Below, one piece after another: positions 34,978 to 46,924 of a stretch of DNA of 64,000 nt. The position numbers and the translations under genes are program-made. This DNA is from Amphimedon queenslandica (Eukaryota > Porifera > Demospongiae > Haplosclerida > Niphatidae): the NCBI RefSeq assembly GCF_000090795.2, contig NW_003546250.1:543902-607901 (forward strand), in the 5' to 3' direction. A model generated the notes under the pieces. It was not told the DNA's origin and ran no database searches. It saw nothing but the letters and a program-made list of their open reading frames with translations. How positions within the stretch are numbered: position 1 is the stretch's first letter; every line of letters begins with the position of its first letter.

Positions 34978-37900
34978 CTACAGCACATCCATTTGTCTCT
35001 TTTCCAGCTCATCCTTCTTCTGATACAGCCCCAGGAGTACGGAGGGCATTGTCTCTTTATCAATATCACAACCAACAGATTTTAACATTCCCTGTAATTC
35101 ATCACAGGCAACATCCAGTGCTTCCCTTGATCTCTATATAAATGACAAGTTCACAATTAAAGGTCAAATGGCTTTTATTATGCTAAATTATGAATCTACT
35201 ATAGCCCATGGTTTTTTCTAAAAAATGGCTCAAAAATTACCCCCAATTTTTATTACATTTTCTGATACATATTTATGTCCTTATGCTATGTAGAAAGTTT
35301 AAGCCGATTCCGACTTCAACTTTTCGAGTTACGGCCATTGTAAAAAATGGGCCAAAATCTGAAAAAATCCCTGTACTATAGCCCATGGTTTTTTCTGAAA
35401 AATGACTCCAAAATCACCCTCAATTTTTATTACATTTTCTGATACATATTGATGTTCTTATGCTATGTAGAAGTTTGAGCCGATTCCAACTTAAACTTTT
35501 CGAGTTACGGCCATTTAAAAATGAGTCAATTTAAAAATAATTCAAACTCACAGAGTATTCGATGATATTGTGAGAGATTGCCTCTACCCATAAATGTCTC
35601 TCTTGCTCTGATGGTGCTATCATGTAGAAGGTCCTTGAAGCATCCTCCGGATTACTAAAGGCCAGATTCAAACTGGAGAAGGCATCAACTGCTCCTTCAG
35701 AAGCAAGAAGTGCCTACGAAAATATTTATAATAGTATACATTTGTAACTTATTGTACTCACAGAAATTGTACCAGCAAAGTTATTTGGCCTATGAACAGC
35801 TAAGCAGCGGTTCTAAAAATAGGAAAAAAGAACAAGTCTTATAATTAAAAAGGGCTGGCTATAAATTAAATATAATGAATAATCTTAAAACTAATTATAT
35901 ATATTTTTTATCATTATACTAACCACTGATATGATGCCTGCTTTGTCTGATTTAGCTACAGCGTCATTCATCCTAGGAGATCCCTGCCTTATCTCACTGC
36001 ACCAGCTGCCAGGAAGTAATTTGATAGCACCACGTGGACGACTATCCTGCAGTAACAAAGAACCCCATCATGTTACATTAATGATTAATACTACACATAA
36101 ATGTATGCTAATCACACTATGAGGAGTTGCTAGTACAAAGCCTTCTTGAAACTAATAAATGTCATAAAACAAACACAGTCTTATTCCAAATACATTAATT
36201 TTGAGCAATAACAGATGTAAATCCTTTCTATTGCAATGAAGCTTCCTTCACATAACCTTTTCCCCACCTTTCCTCTCTCTCTCTCTCTCTCCCTCCCTCT
36301 CTCCTCTCCTCACTCCATATTTCTTGAAATAGTTCAGAATTGGTCCGTTGAGTATGAAATACCTCTTCTGCCATTTGTCACCAAACACTCCTGCATAATA
36401 AACAAGAGCCATAAACACACAAGCCATGACACACAAACACATACAAACTTTACATAAACATACCAAATCTCAAAGTGACATATGCACACCATCATACATG
36501 TATACGTACATACATAAAATGACTTTAATACATTTATAACTGTCTGCTTTATAGTGCAGTATAGATACTAGCACTATATTCTGGTACTAGGAGTAGTGAT
36601 ATGTTTTTATAAGAGTATGTGTTCCATAGCATTATTTGTTTTTAAAACAATAACTTTACACATTAGAACAGTTACCTTTCCTATGACTCAGTTTAATTAG
36701 CCAGCCACCCTTTGTCTCATAGCGTGGTATTACACTGACAAATGGAGGAGGTGGTAAGACAGTAATGAGATTGGGTTTGCCAGAGGAGCCACTGCTGGTG
36801 CTATTAATTACTTCAGATTGCTTTATGAAACTAATCGAGGCCGCTCTATTCTTTGGAAGCTTGTCAACATACTCGACCGAGAACGGACTCTCATCGCTGA
36901 AGAAATTATCGTCCGAGTCAGATAAATCTCCACTACAGCTTCCGGTTTCTATCCTTTTATCTATAGCCTTTTGTCTCTCTGCCTCTCCTTGCTCTCTGTG
37001 GCTGGCTGTAGGAGCTGTCGCTTTGGCAAACACTTCGTCAAAAGCTCTGTCTCTCGTTGATTCCTCAAATGCAGGGGAAGTCCCTGTTCCGTTGTTGCCA
37101 CTAAAGGGATCTAAATAATTGAATACGTCATTCCCTGGGCTGCTGTCAAAGACATCATCTAGTCTTGGAAGAGGTTCAAGTATGTCTGACTCCATGGAGC
37201 CATCATGTTTGCCATTGACTTCTAAATCAACGGACTGGCTAAACTGGACCCAACCGGTTTGGCTGGCCTCAAAACCGGCTTTACCAGTTTTAAGAGAGAG
37301 GCTTTTGTCTATCTGTTGTCTACGGAGAGTACATGGCGAGTTTGTGGCAGCCATTTTCATTCCTTCGGCAGTATCAGGTAAAGAGAATAAAGGGAGGCAG
37401 CTTATGATAATTTTAGCTCCTTTTGGTCCGACCAACCTAAAGGAAAGGGGTCAATATAAACAGAGCTTACTGTATCATTCTGCATGCAATGTATATTATC
37501 AATTGGTGCTTACTACTCACTATTGTGACAAGCTAAGTGTGACAAATGCCAATCATAAATTCATAAATGATTAGTTATTATAGCCTAATCTCTCAATACT
37601 ATATTAGTAGAAAGCTTTACTAAAAGTATGGATTTCATTACACAAGGGAAGAAGTGTTCTAAACTTCCTCTGTTTATGACTGTGGGGTCAGTCACAACAT
37701 CTCGTTATTATGGGTTTCAGCTTTTGCTGCTTGTTTATCACTATAGTCCATTGTGAGACATGAATGAGGCATACACTTTATTGACACAAAAACAGTTTCT
37801 GTTCATTTTCAAGAATTATGCACGACAATCTTTGTCCCCAAAACAATGCACTGAAAGTTTAGAAGCTCTCACTGTGATAGCAACTTTTAATTTATAAATA

Positions 37901-38337
37901 AGGTGCACATACACAGGACACTTATAACTACGTATAGCAGGATTGTATATCTTTCATTAAGTAAATTTGGTAATAATTATAATAATGATATATCTACTCT
38001 TTATGCACAATCAAAGTGTTTGATTTCTTACACAAACTCGTTGGCTGATTCAATTATGATTTGCGTTCCATCTATCAGGACTATCCGCCTATCTTCTAGT
38101 TTATGAGGAAGCCCTGGCTTAGATTGACTAGAGTCACTACAGGAGCGGACAATCTGACGAAGAGATAAGGTTGTGCTTTATAAAAAAAATTAAAACACAT
38201 ACACTGTAGTGTACCTTGGAAGTCTCTCCTGTAGACTGGCTCTGACTAATACTAATGACGGTCTTTCTGTTGAGAGTGCCAGATTTCTGCAGATTCTCTA
38301 GGACCTGCTGGTGATTCCCAACACTTTGTGTCGCCAT
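34978..38337 (-). CDS. PH-domain protein with DPF/DxF endocytic-type motifs
   Basis: I do not recognise a named orthologue. Exon 1 (38337-38215, MATQSVGNHQQVLENLQ) and exon 2 (38153-38032, ending IIIESANEFV) splice in phase to 37434 and the large exon ending near 36677. That exon is acidic and disordered, with DDVFDSSPGNDVFNYLDPF, AFDEVF and NFFSDESPF, which look like clathrin/AP-2 binding motifs (DPF, DxF). The PH domain follows: GGWLIKLSHRKGVFGDKWQK, RYFILNGPILNYFKKYG, GAIKLLPGSW, and the closing helix EQERHLWVEAISHNIIEYS with the conserved Trp. The end is a coiled segment (YQKKDELEKRQMDVL). A role as a membrane-binding adaptor is inferred. One late intron holds two units of the dispersed repeat. 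Confidence 0.75.
35195..35530 (+). repeat. Dispersed repeat, CCCATGG variant, intron of the PH gene
   Basis: Two tandem units of the same subtype as at 18115-18535, sharing CTATAGCCCATGGTTTTTTC, TTACATTTTCTGATACATAT and TAGAAAGTTTAAGCCGATTC. Orientation here is opposite to the gene. Confidence 0.75.
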
Positions 38338-38443
38338 TAGGACGATTTGATGATTCGATTATGCTGCAGAAAAGGCGTGGCTATGCTCGGCGCAAGAAGT
38401 AGGCGTGGCTCATTGCAGCAGCTGCGAGTTTGCAACTGGAGCT
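38338..38443. promoter_or_regulatory. Short divergent promoter, PH gene / ATP1B-like gene
   Basis: 106 bases between outward-facing start codons. Shared promoter by position; no TATA box evident. Confidence 0.45.
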
Positions 38444-39813
38444 ATGGGTCTCAATTGGAGAAGGATTCTGTCATCTCTGAAGCGATCTGTCTACAACAAA
38501 GAGACAAAGGAAGTACTAGGAAGGACTGGAGTAGGATGGAGTAAGTTTATATTCATTATCTTTTGCTAGATCTATACTTTATGTATTACATAAAGGTCAA
38601 CTTGGTGCATTTTATTTTGCATTTTATCTTGCCATTGGGATTTTCTTTGCTGCACATTTGGCAATATTCCTTGGGATGACTCCCCATCCAGCTCCTGGGG
38701 TTCTACCATGGAACTTTGGTAGATACGCCTATCCAAATTATCCAAATTCTAAAATAGGTAGGATTTTTATTTTATTTTTTTCTTAAAAATTATACATAGT
38801 TTGAACTCATCTACATCTTAGATTTGATTTCTATCCCAGGCATCGTGGATACTAATGGCAGCTATACAACCTATAGAAGCAAGTTCAGGCACAAACTCTT
38901 GGAGCTAGTAGATCACACCAATGCATGTGAGCATATCATGAATTATTGCTGGAGCACAATGTACTATAAAATAGTACATTATAGTTAAAATAGCATAAAA
39001 CACAGGCATTATAGACTAGTCTGTAAAATACTGGAAAATATTTCAAATGTATACACTATACAGACCATCTGCTAGCTGTGTGTCTAATATTATATGTCGT
39101 CATAATAATTCTAAATGTTGCATACAGTGCATTTACAATGTGTCTCATTCATAGCTGATGTTTACTGCACGACTGATAACAATTATGGCTTTACAGGGAC
39201 TAGAGCTTGTATCCTCCTTTATATTGCAAAAGTAAACCAGAGTGACTTAAATTAGTCGAAAAGTCGTCTTTTTTCTCTCTTTTCATCAATCAAGGTGTTC
39301 GAATGGACTCCGAATACACTTGAACCTTTTATCCCTGGTATTAGATTTGGCTCACATCTTCCAATCTCCTGCTCTATCGAAGAAGCCCACTCCTCACTGG
39401 TGAGTGCATGCTACAGTATGTAACAAACAACTACATTTAGAGTGTTGCCATTCTGTACAGGGAATTCAACTAGCTCTGACTGCCCCCGGGATACCTCTTA
39501 CTATCCCAAACAATGAATTCACTGGGAGTTTCCCTTACGCTAATCAAGATAACTTCTCGTAAGTACATTATTTATGATTATAACAAATTATAATAACATT
39601 CATTTTTTAAGGATTCCATTAGTTGGTGTGGGCATAAGTGTATCAAATGTCACTCTAGCATCAAATTACGCCAAGTTTGATGTACGGGTGACCTGTGGTG
39701 TCAATCGTACTGCATTAAACATAGCGCACTGGGATGAGTCAAGAATTAATAAAGTTTTTGAACTACCGAGCAATACAACATTTCTCATTCACTTTGTCCG
39801 TGCACAGCTCTAG
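38444..39813 (+). CDS. Na+/K+-ATPase beta-subunit-like protein
   Basis: Beta subunits are single-span type II glycoproteins that escort P-type ATPase alpha subunits to the plasma membrane. Eight exons (38444-38540, 38597-38757, 38822-38926, 39155-39231, 39295-39399, 39461-39558, 39612-39813 as read) give about 280 residues. The N-terminus KEVLGRTGVGWSQLGAFYFA and the helix YLAIGIFFAAHLAIFLGM match the cytoplasmic and membrane part of ATP1B. The start of the outer part has TPHPAPGVLPWNFGR, close to the APPGL region of ATP1B. The outer domain has cysteines (VYCTTDNNYGFTGTRAC, ISCSIEEAH, VTCGVNRTALN) and N-glycosylation sites, and ends in hydrophobic strands. The C-terminal half is divergent. 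Confidence 0.82.
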
Positions 39814-39873
39814 TTACTGTATGCATAATAATGAAAGTACTAGTATTATTATTTAGAATGATTATTGTAATTA

Positions 39874-41306
39874 TTATTTTTGTGAGTTTGCTTTTCGCTG
39901 TCTCATCAGAAACTCCTTAGTCCTCTCACTCCAGCTTGTCCTCAGGTCCCTACAAGGGGTTTTACTTTCGCTGGGTGTCTTCGGAAGTTTTAGAAACCTT
40001 CGTACTCTTGGCAACATAAAAAGGAGGTTTTGAGCTAAGCTATATGTGCTGGAAGTTGCCCAATAAAGAGTCATGGCAGAAGGTAGCTGTGACGCTACTA
40101 CACCAATACTGATTGATAGGAGACGAAAAAATTTAGTTAATATACTCTGGAAAAGAGTCTCTCGTCCTTTCTTTTTAAGAGCATTCACCTATTGTAAAGA
40201 AAGAGATAACATAAGGACATATGATATGTATCAGCTGAATTAGAAAGTTCTAAACAATCCAATTTTGATTGGAATCAACTCAAACTTTAAAAGCAACATA
40301 AGAACATGTCTATGTGCCAGAAAAAATTATAAAAATTAAGAATTGCTTCCTTTTCATTTTTGGCAAAATTTGGCCAAAGTCCCTGCACTACTACAGTACA
40401 GGGGCTTTGGCCCAATTTTTATTATTTTGAGTCAAAAGTTGTGATCAGAATGAATCATTAGATTTACCTCTATATTCAAAAGGTTTGATACCGAAAGGAG
40501 TACAGGGAGAATGAACAATGGGTCTGGAGCAGTCAAATCTGCAAACCACAGCACACCTTCAGTAGAAAGACCTGGTACTACAGCAAAAAATAAAAACAAA
40601 CTTGTCTTTTTTCTGCCCTCACCTGAAGGTACCCCTCCAGTTGCTGGATTAGCTCCTGACATGTTTCTCAGTGCAAAGGATATTACAATCCAGAGTGGCA
40701 ACTGAATCCATGGCAGAAGGGTCACTTTAAGAGGGTGACAGCCTTCCCTTGAGTATATTTCTCTAGATAATTTACGAAACTACAGACAAAAGAAGATAAA
40801 ACAATTGTTATTTTAAAACTGAATATAAATAACCATCAAACCACGAGACATTACAGATACATTTATAATAATGATAATTCCCAGTGGGCATGTAAATATA
40901 CTTGGAAATAGTGCATATTAAAGAGTATACCTACAGTATGTACATAATATATTACTTCAGCTTTAAATTTTCTGTTAGCTTCATTGGAGGTCTTTCCTTC
41001 TCTCTTACAGTTGACAACAATCCTGTGCTTAAGTGCTTCCCCGTATTCCTTTATCAAAGGTTGCAGCAGCTCCATCTTGGATATTATCTTGTTTTGGTGA
41101 ACAGAGAGTGGTAATGTAACCACGGTTCGCAGTATCACCGTAGTACCTCCGATGACTACCCACCACGGCAAGGAGGTTAGGTTATGGGCGGAGCATATCA
41201 GGTTTTCGGCACATTGTATGACTTTGTACTGATGGTAAGGTCTACTGGATAGTAGCCACACCCCTTTCCTTAATCCCCTAGCCCTCCTGGTCCAATGTGA
41301 ATTCAT
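39874..41306 (-). CDS. COX18: Mitochondrial inner-membrane insertase COX18
   Basis: COX18 belongs to the Oxa1/YidC family and exports the C-terminal part of COX2 across the inner membrane. Starting at 41306, the protein has a basic N-terminus (MNSHWTRRARGLRKGVWLL, fitting a mitochondrial presequence). LTSLPWWVVIGGTTVILRTV and TLPLSVHQNKIISKMELLQP follow, as in human COX18. CHPLKVTLLPWIQLPLWIVI and SFALRNMSG are the strongest matches, then GVLWFADLTAPDPLFILPVL and PSAMTLYWATSSTYSLAQNL. The tail (TPCRDLRTSW) also matches. An intron at 40240-40432 carries the dispersed repeat. The start lies only 40 bases from that of the orphan gene on the other strand. Confidence 0.93.
40240..40432 (-). repeat. 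Dispersed ~180-base repeat, COX18 intron
   Basis: A single unit: GATTGGAATCAACTCAAACT, CAACATAAGAACATGTCTATG, TTTCATTTTTGGCAAAATTT, and a decayed palindrome around 40380-40410 (CCCTGCACTAC...GTACAGGGGC). Confidence 0.7.
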
Positions 41307-41346
41307 GCCTTCATCTTTTTTATAACTTGAAGTTATTAATGAAAAA

Positions 41347-41904
41347 ATGGCTGCAAAGGCTTTCTTTCATAGGAGGAAAAGAAAGAGGAGCAAGGACATA
41401 AGGTCTTACGTTACAGTGTTACCAAGAGAAGAGGAGGGAAAGATAAGTAAAAAGAAGACAAAAAGTGCTCCAGAAGATTCAGAAAGCAGCTACGTCTCGG
41501 CCCTCACCCTCTCAAAAGGAGTGAGAAGAAAGAGAGACATGAAAGATGTACTGGACTTTGTACAGGATCCTCATAGCAACCAGCCTCAGGAGAGACAATC
41601 TTTAGAGGAAATAAACAAATCCAAAGAACAGAGTACACCCCAGATCACTAGCAATGCTAAAAGTGAGGCTCCATCAGATGAGAACAAGGCCCCACCAGCT
41701 CAATCATCATCTCTCCTCCCTCTTCTTGAACCTCCTCCAACTGCTGCTGGACAAAGCAGTGAAGCTACTTCTTCTTTGGCTTGTGATCAAGATGACTCTC
41801 CAGTGATACTAAGAGAGTCTGAGATACTGTCAGAAGAAAGTCTTTTGGCTTTATTGTATTGTGATACACAAAAGCTAATTGAACAGTCAACTTTACATGA
41901 TTAG
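41347..41904 (+). CDS. Orphan basic, low-complexity protein (single exon)
   Basis: An uninterrupted 185-residue frame with ATG 40 bases from the COX18 start on the other strand. The N-terminus is very basic (FFHRRKRKRSKDIRS, KISKKKTKS, GVRRKRDMKD), fitting a nuclear signal. The middle is rich in Ser, Gln, Pro and acidic residues. The C-terminal part is acidic with leucines (SEILSEESLLALLYCDTQKL), which could form a short binding helix. I recognise no domain. Being intronless is unusual here. It is supported by length, promoter position and composition, not by homology. Confidence 0.65.
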   Translation: MAAKAFFHRRKRKRSKDIRSYVTVLPREEEGKISKKKTKSAPEDSESSYVSALTLSKGVRRKRDMKDVLDFVQDPHSNQPQERQSLEEINKSKEQSTPQITSNAKSEAPSDENKAPPAQSSSLLPLLEPPPTAAGQSSEATSSLACDQDDSPVILRESEILSEESLLALLYCDTQKLIEQSTLHD

Positions 41905-42073
41905 TAATGAAACAAAAATATTAACGACATTATACATACATGCATATAACAAGACTCATTTATACTTGGTATTTATTGCTGGCATATTATACTCTTATTA
42001 TATTATTATTGGCATTATGTTATAATCCATTATAGTGCTCATATTATCATTATTATTATCTGTTATACTCTCT

Positions 42074-43481
<1,408 letters not shown>

Positions 43482-43581
43482 TTGAGTGCTATCAATTTTA
43501 TCAAAATGACAAAATCTGTTTTTGTTGATGGGAGGGGCTAATAGACAAGAAGGCGTGGTCCAAAGCAAAGAAATCAGAAAA

Positions 43582-44275
43582 ATGGCTCTTACTTTTCGTG
43601 TCAGTAAATGGTATAGTTATCTTGGAGTTTTTGTTGGTCTTGGCTTGCAACACGTAAGAAACTAGCATAACTTTTGCTTCTATTTTATTTGAGGGTAGCT
43701 TGTTGTGTTCAATCCTTCTGTCATACCGTACGACTCTCTTGGCCCGTTTGGCTCATTCCTGCACTATCTTGCATACAGTCAGCACAGGATGATGCTAATT
43801 GGGTAAGATCTGGGTCTCTGCTTATTGTAAAACTGTTATTTGCATTAGGTATTGTATAGCATGGCTGGTACATGCTGGTGAAGCTGCTTATGCTTTCATT
43901 CTGACCAGGTATGGCTTCATGAACATGTATTCATTTTGAATTACTGTAATATGAAGTACATATGCAGTAATATCGTAGAGTATTCAGTGCTGTATGCAAG
44001 AATAGATATAAAAAGTAAAGCAGTTGTGTTGCCCACAATATGTAAAAGTAGCTGCAATTAATTCAAAGTTATACTTAGATATAAAAATTTCCTGCTAAGT
44101 TTAAGCTACAGCTCTCCTACTGTCAGCAATGTCTCATTGTCCTTATATTGTATGTATTCATAGGAGGCATAATCTCTCAGTGATGGACTCATTCCTTTGG
44201 ACTCTGCAAACCTTTCTCCTCGGTTTTTCATCACTGATTCCTTTGAAAAGGATACTCAAGAAAAGAGAGCAATGA
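43582..44275 (+). CDS. TMEM254: TMEM254-like small membrane protein, copy 1
   Basis: Four exons give about 125 residues, the size of human TMEM254. Reading: MALTFRVSKWYSYLGVFVGL, then VVFNPSVIPYDSLGPFGSFL (vertebrate IPYENLGPLGSF), YCIAWLVHAGEAAYAFILTR (vertebrate WLIHVGESLYAIVLC), and SFLWTLQTFLLGFSSLIPLK with a basic tail. Three or four hydrophobic segments; function is unknown in the family. Exon borders fall at the same places as in copy 2, which lies tail to tail 135 bases downstream. Confidence 0.88.
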
Positions 44276-44410
44276 TGATCAGCTTATATTTTAAAATAGC
44301 TATTCTAATAGCTTGATTTTTATTATTTTATTTATAATTATATTAAATTAATTTTTAATTCAGGCAAGTGTTTTTATTATTAATTTAAAAATTCATTTAA
44401 AAATAAAATT

Positions 44411-45003
44411 TTACTGCTGCTTTCTTCTTATTTTCTTTATTTTCAATATTAATGGCACCAGTGACGTAAAACCAAGGAAGAATGTCTGTATCGCCCAGAA
44501 GAGAGAGTCCTTATTTGAGAAATTAGCTCTCCTGCAGTGAAGTTTAAAAAATTAAAAATGCATCTACTAGTGAATCATACCTGGCAAGAAAATATGCATA
44601 GCTAGCTTCACAAGCATGTATAATCCATACAGCAAGACACCTAATTTTAAAAGAGAAATAAATTAGAATAATAATATGAGAGTGGACTTATCGTGTGCAC
44701 AAAATAGTCTCAGGCTAGTATCAATTATTTATATTAAGCGGATCACAATTATCATTGGAATTATAGCTCCTACCCAATCCGCATTCCCCTCTCATGTTTG
44801 TAAGCAAGATTGTGGAGGATTGGCCCCAGAGGTCCAAGATAGTCATAAGGAACAATGGAAGGAGAGACGACCAGGGCCTAATGTCATAGTTTAAAGAATA
44901 TACTCAGCTATAGTGACAACAAATATCTTACAATTTGAGTGCCTAGAATGACAACACCAGCAGCATAATTGTGCCATGGCCTTAGACGAAAGTTGTGAGC
45001 CAT
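44411..45003 (-). CDS. TMEM254-like small membrane protein, copy 2
   Basis: Four exons from ATG 45003 to TAA 44411: MAHNFRLRPWHNYAAGVVIL, VVSPSIVPYDYLGPLGPILH, CLAVWIIHACEASYAYFLAR, SLFWAIQTFFLGFTSLVPLI and a Lys/Arg-rich end. Exon borders and phases equal those of copy 1, with clear but moderate sequence match, so this is an old inverted duplicate. The start lies 45 bases from that of the 4EHP gene. The basic tail (KIKKIRRKQQ) resembles an ER-retention KKxx-type end only loosely. Confidence 0.87.
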
Positions 45004-45048
45004 TGTAAAATGGGCGTGGCTTGTCATTAACCCTTTTATCCATTCAAA

Positions 45049-46848
45049 ATGGCGGACATAGAAGTGACCCCTCCCCCTCCTGAACCTTTGACAGCAAAAG
45101 TATGATTGTGCCTTAACAATGCATTTTTATTTCCTTTTTTGTAGTCTATAGATAAGATAGCAGTTCCTGATGTGCCCGAGGGGGAGCACAGGCTCCAATA
45201 TTCTTACAGCTTGTGGTTTATGCAAAGGGGGCGTGGCTCTGTCTCATCAGCCACTTCTGATTATGAAGATCAGATAAAACATGTTGGTGCTTTCTCAAGT
45301 GTAAGTAATTACTGGGCAGGCAATGTCTACAATGATAGTGTACAAGGCTTTTAAAATTTGTTTGAAGTTACTTCATAATTTGGCCAAAGACCTCCTGTAT
45401 ATACAGTGCATTTTTTTCAAAAATGACTAGAGAGAAATTTCTATTTTTATATTATTTCCTGATGCATATGCGTGTTTTTATGTTGTATAGAAAGTTTGAA
45501 CTGATTCTGATACCATTTGGATTTTTTTACAAATTTTTAAAGTTGGGCCAAAGTCCCTGTACTATAGTACAGGGTCACGGGCCAAATTTTGCCAAAAATG
45601 ACTAGGAGAGAATTCTTAATTTTTATAATATTTTCTGATACATATACATGTTCTTACGTTGTGTTTCAAGTTTGAGCCGATTCCAATCACATTTGGATTT
45701 TTTACGAATTTTTAAAGTTGCTCCAAAATTGGGCCAAAGTCCCTGTACTATAGTACAGGGTCACGAGCCAAATTTTGCCAAAAATGACTAGGAGAGAATT
45801 CTTAATTTTTATAATATTTTCTGATACATATACATTTTCTTATGTTGTGTTTCAAGTTTGAGCTGATTCCGATCACATTTGGATTTTTTACGAATTTTTA
45901 AGTTGCTCCAAAATTAGGCCAAATCCCCCCCCCCCCCCAATAGAATAGCAGTATATCCAGTGGCAAATTGGTAATACATGTACATGTATGTTACTTTTTA
46001 TGTTAACTCATGTAGGTCGAGCAGTTTTGGTCATACTATTGTCACATTGCCCATCCAAGTGACCTCCCTCCTCATTGTGATATTCACGTCTTTAAAATGG
46101 GAATCAAGCCAATGTGGGAGGTATGAGAATTTAATTGTAAAAATTCTGGACTATACATGCATGTATCTAGCTGCATGAGAGTATGTCATTATTAGTACAC
46201 TATTAGTATATTATTAGTACACTATTAGTATACTCTTAGTATATTATTAGTACACTATTAGTATACTCTTAGTATATTATTAGTACACTATTAGGATACG
46301 GCTAATAAAGACGGTGGCAAATGGATAGTGAGATTGAGGAAGGAAATATCATCAAGAAGCTGGGAGAACTTGGTAAGTATTGTTATTAAAATGGCTAAAA
46401 TTTGGACCCGTGAGCAAAATTAGTGAAGTGGGCCCCTGGGGTTTTTAATTTCATATTATATTTGATTAGTGTATTTTCATTTTGTAGCTTTTAGCAATGT
46501 TGGGTGAGCAGTTTATTGTTGGTAATGAGATATGTGGGGCAGTGATATCAGTAAGACCAACTGAGGACATTGTATCAATATGGAACAGGACAGCTAGTAA
46601 TGATAGCATTGTAGGAAAGATAAGGTCAGATAGAATCAATCCAATTTTATATTCTTCTCGTGGTTTTGTTCTATAATACAGGGACACTCTTCAAAGAATA
46701 TTACAATTGCCATCTCAGACAATCATGGAATACAAGGCTCACGATCAGAGCTTAAAGTAATCAAAAAGTAGCGACAGACTTTTTAATAATAATAATCTTG
46801 TTTAGGGATAAATCTAGTTTCAGAAACACAGCCCTTTATGTGCGTTAG
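45049..46848 (+). CDS. EIF4E2: eIF4E2 / 4EHP cap-binding translational repressor
   Basis: 4EHP binds the mRNA cap but does not build eIF4F, and so represses translation with GIGYF and other partners. Exons: 45049-45101, about 45145-45300, 46016-46120, 46294-46370, 46487-46624, about 46681-46760, 46805-46848. Reading: HRLQYSYSLWFMQRGRG, YEDQIKHVGAFSSVEQFW, CDIHVFKMGIKPMWED (cap-stacking Trp), GGKWIVRLRKEISSRSWENL, LAMLGEQFIVGNEICGAVIS, SLKDKSSFRNTALYVR. SVRPTEDIVSIWNRTAS also fits. The first cap aromatic position is in YSLWF, as in 4EHP. One intron contains three or more units of the dispersed repeat and another a minisatellite abutting the splice acceptor. Confidence 0.95.
45357..45935 (+). 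repeat. Dispersed ~180-base repeat, at least three tandem units, 4EHP intron
   Basis: Cores reading TTGTATAGAAAGTTTGAACT, TTGTGTTTCAAGTTTGAGCC and TTGTGTTTCAAGTTTGAGCT lie about 180 bases apart. Two intact palindromic blocks, CCCTGTACTATAGTACAGGG, sit at about 45556-45575 and 45741-45760. The array ends in a run of about 11 C at 45927. This is the longest array in the window. Confidence 0.85.
46187..46293 (+). repeat. Minisatellite of TTAGTACACTATTAGTAT type
   Basis: At least three units of about 31 bases, built from ATTAGTACACTATTAGTATA and CTCTTAGTATATT. The last unit runs straight into the 3' splice site of the next 4EHP exon: the acceptor TAG|GATACG replaces the TAG|TATAC of the repeat. 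Confidence 0.8.
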
Positions 46849-46924
46849 CATGTGCTAAGGGAAAGTTCAGTTGTTTTATATGTGAAGGAGAGAGAGAGAC
46901 AAGAGTCAGTGCTCAATCATTTTT

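Noticed and set aside
36120-36152. A small exon (FQEGFVLATPH) in the PH gene
   Set aside because: Joining the exon ending NYFKKYG directly to the one starting DSRPRGAIKL restores a normal PH strand order; the extra piece would break it.
46187-46293. Regular short repeats as a CRISPR array
   Set aside because: Units are contiguous with no unique spacers and lie in an intron of an animal gene.
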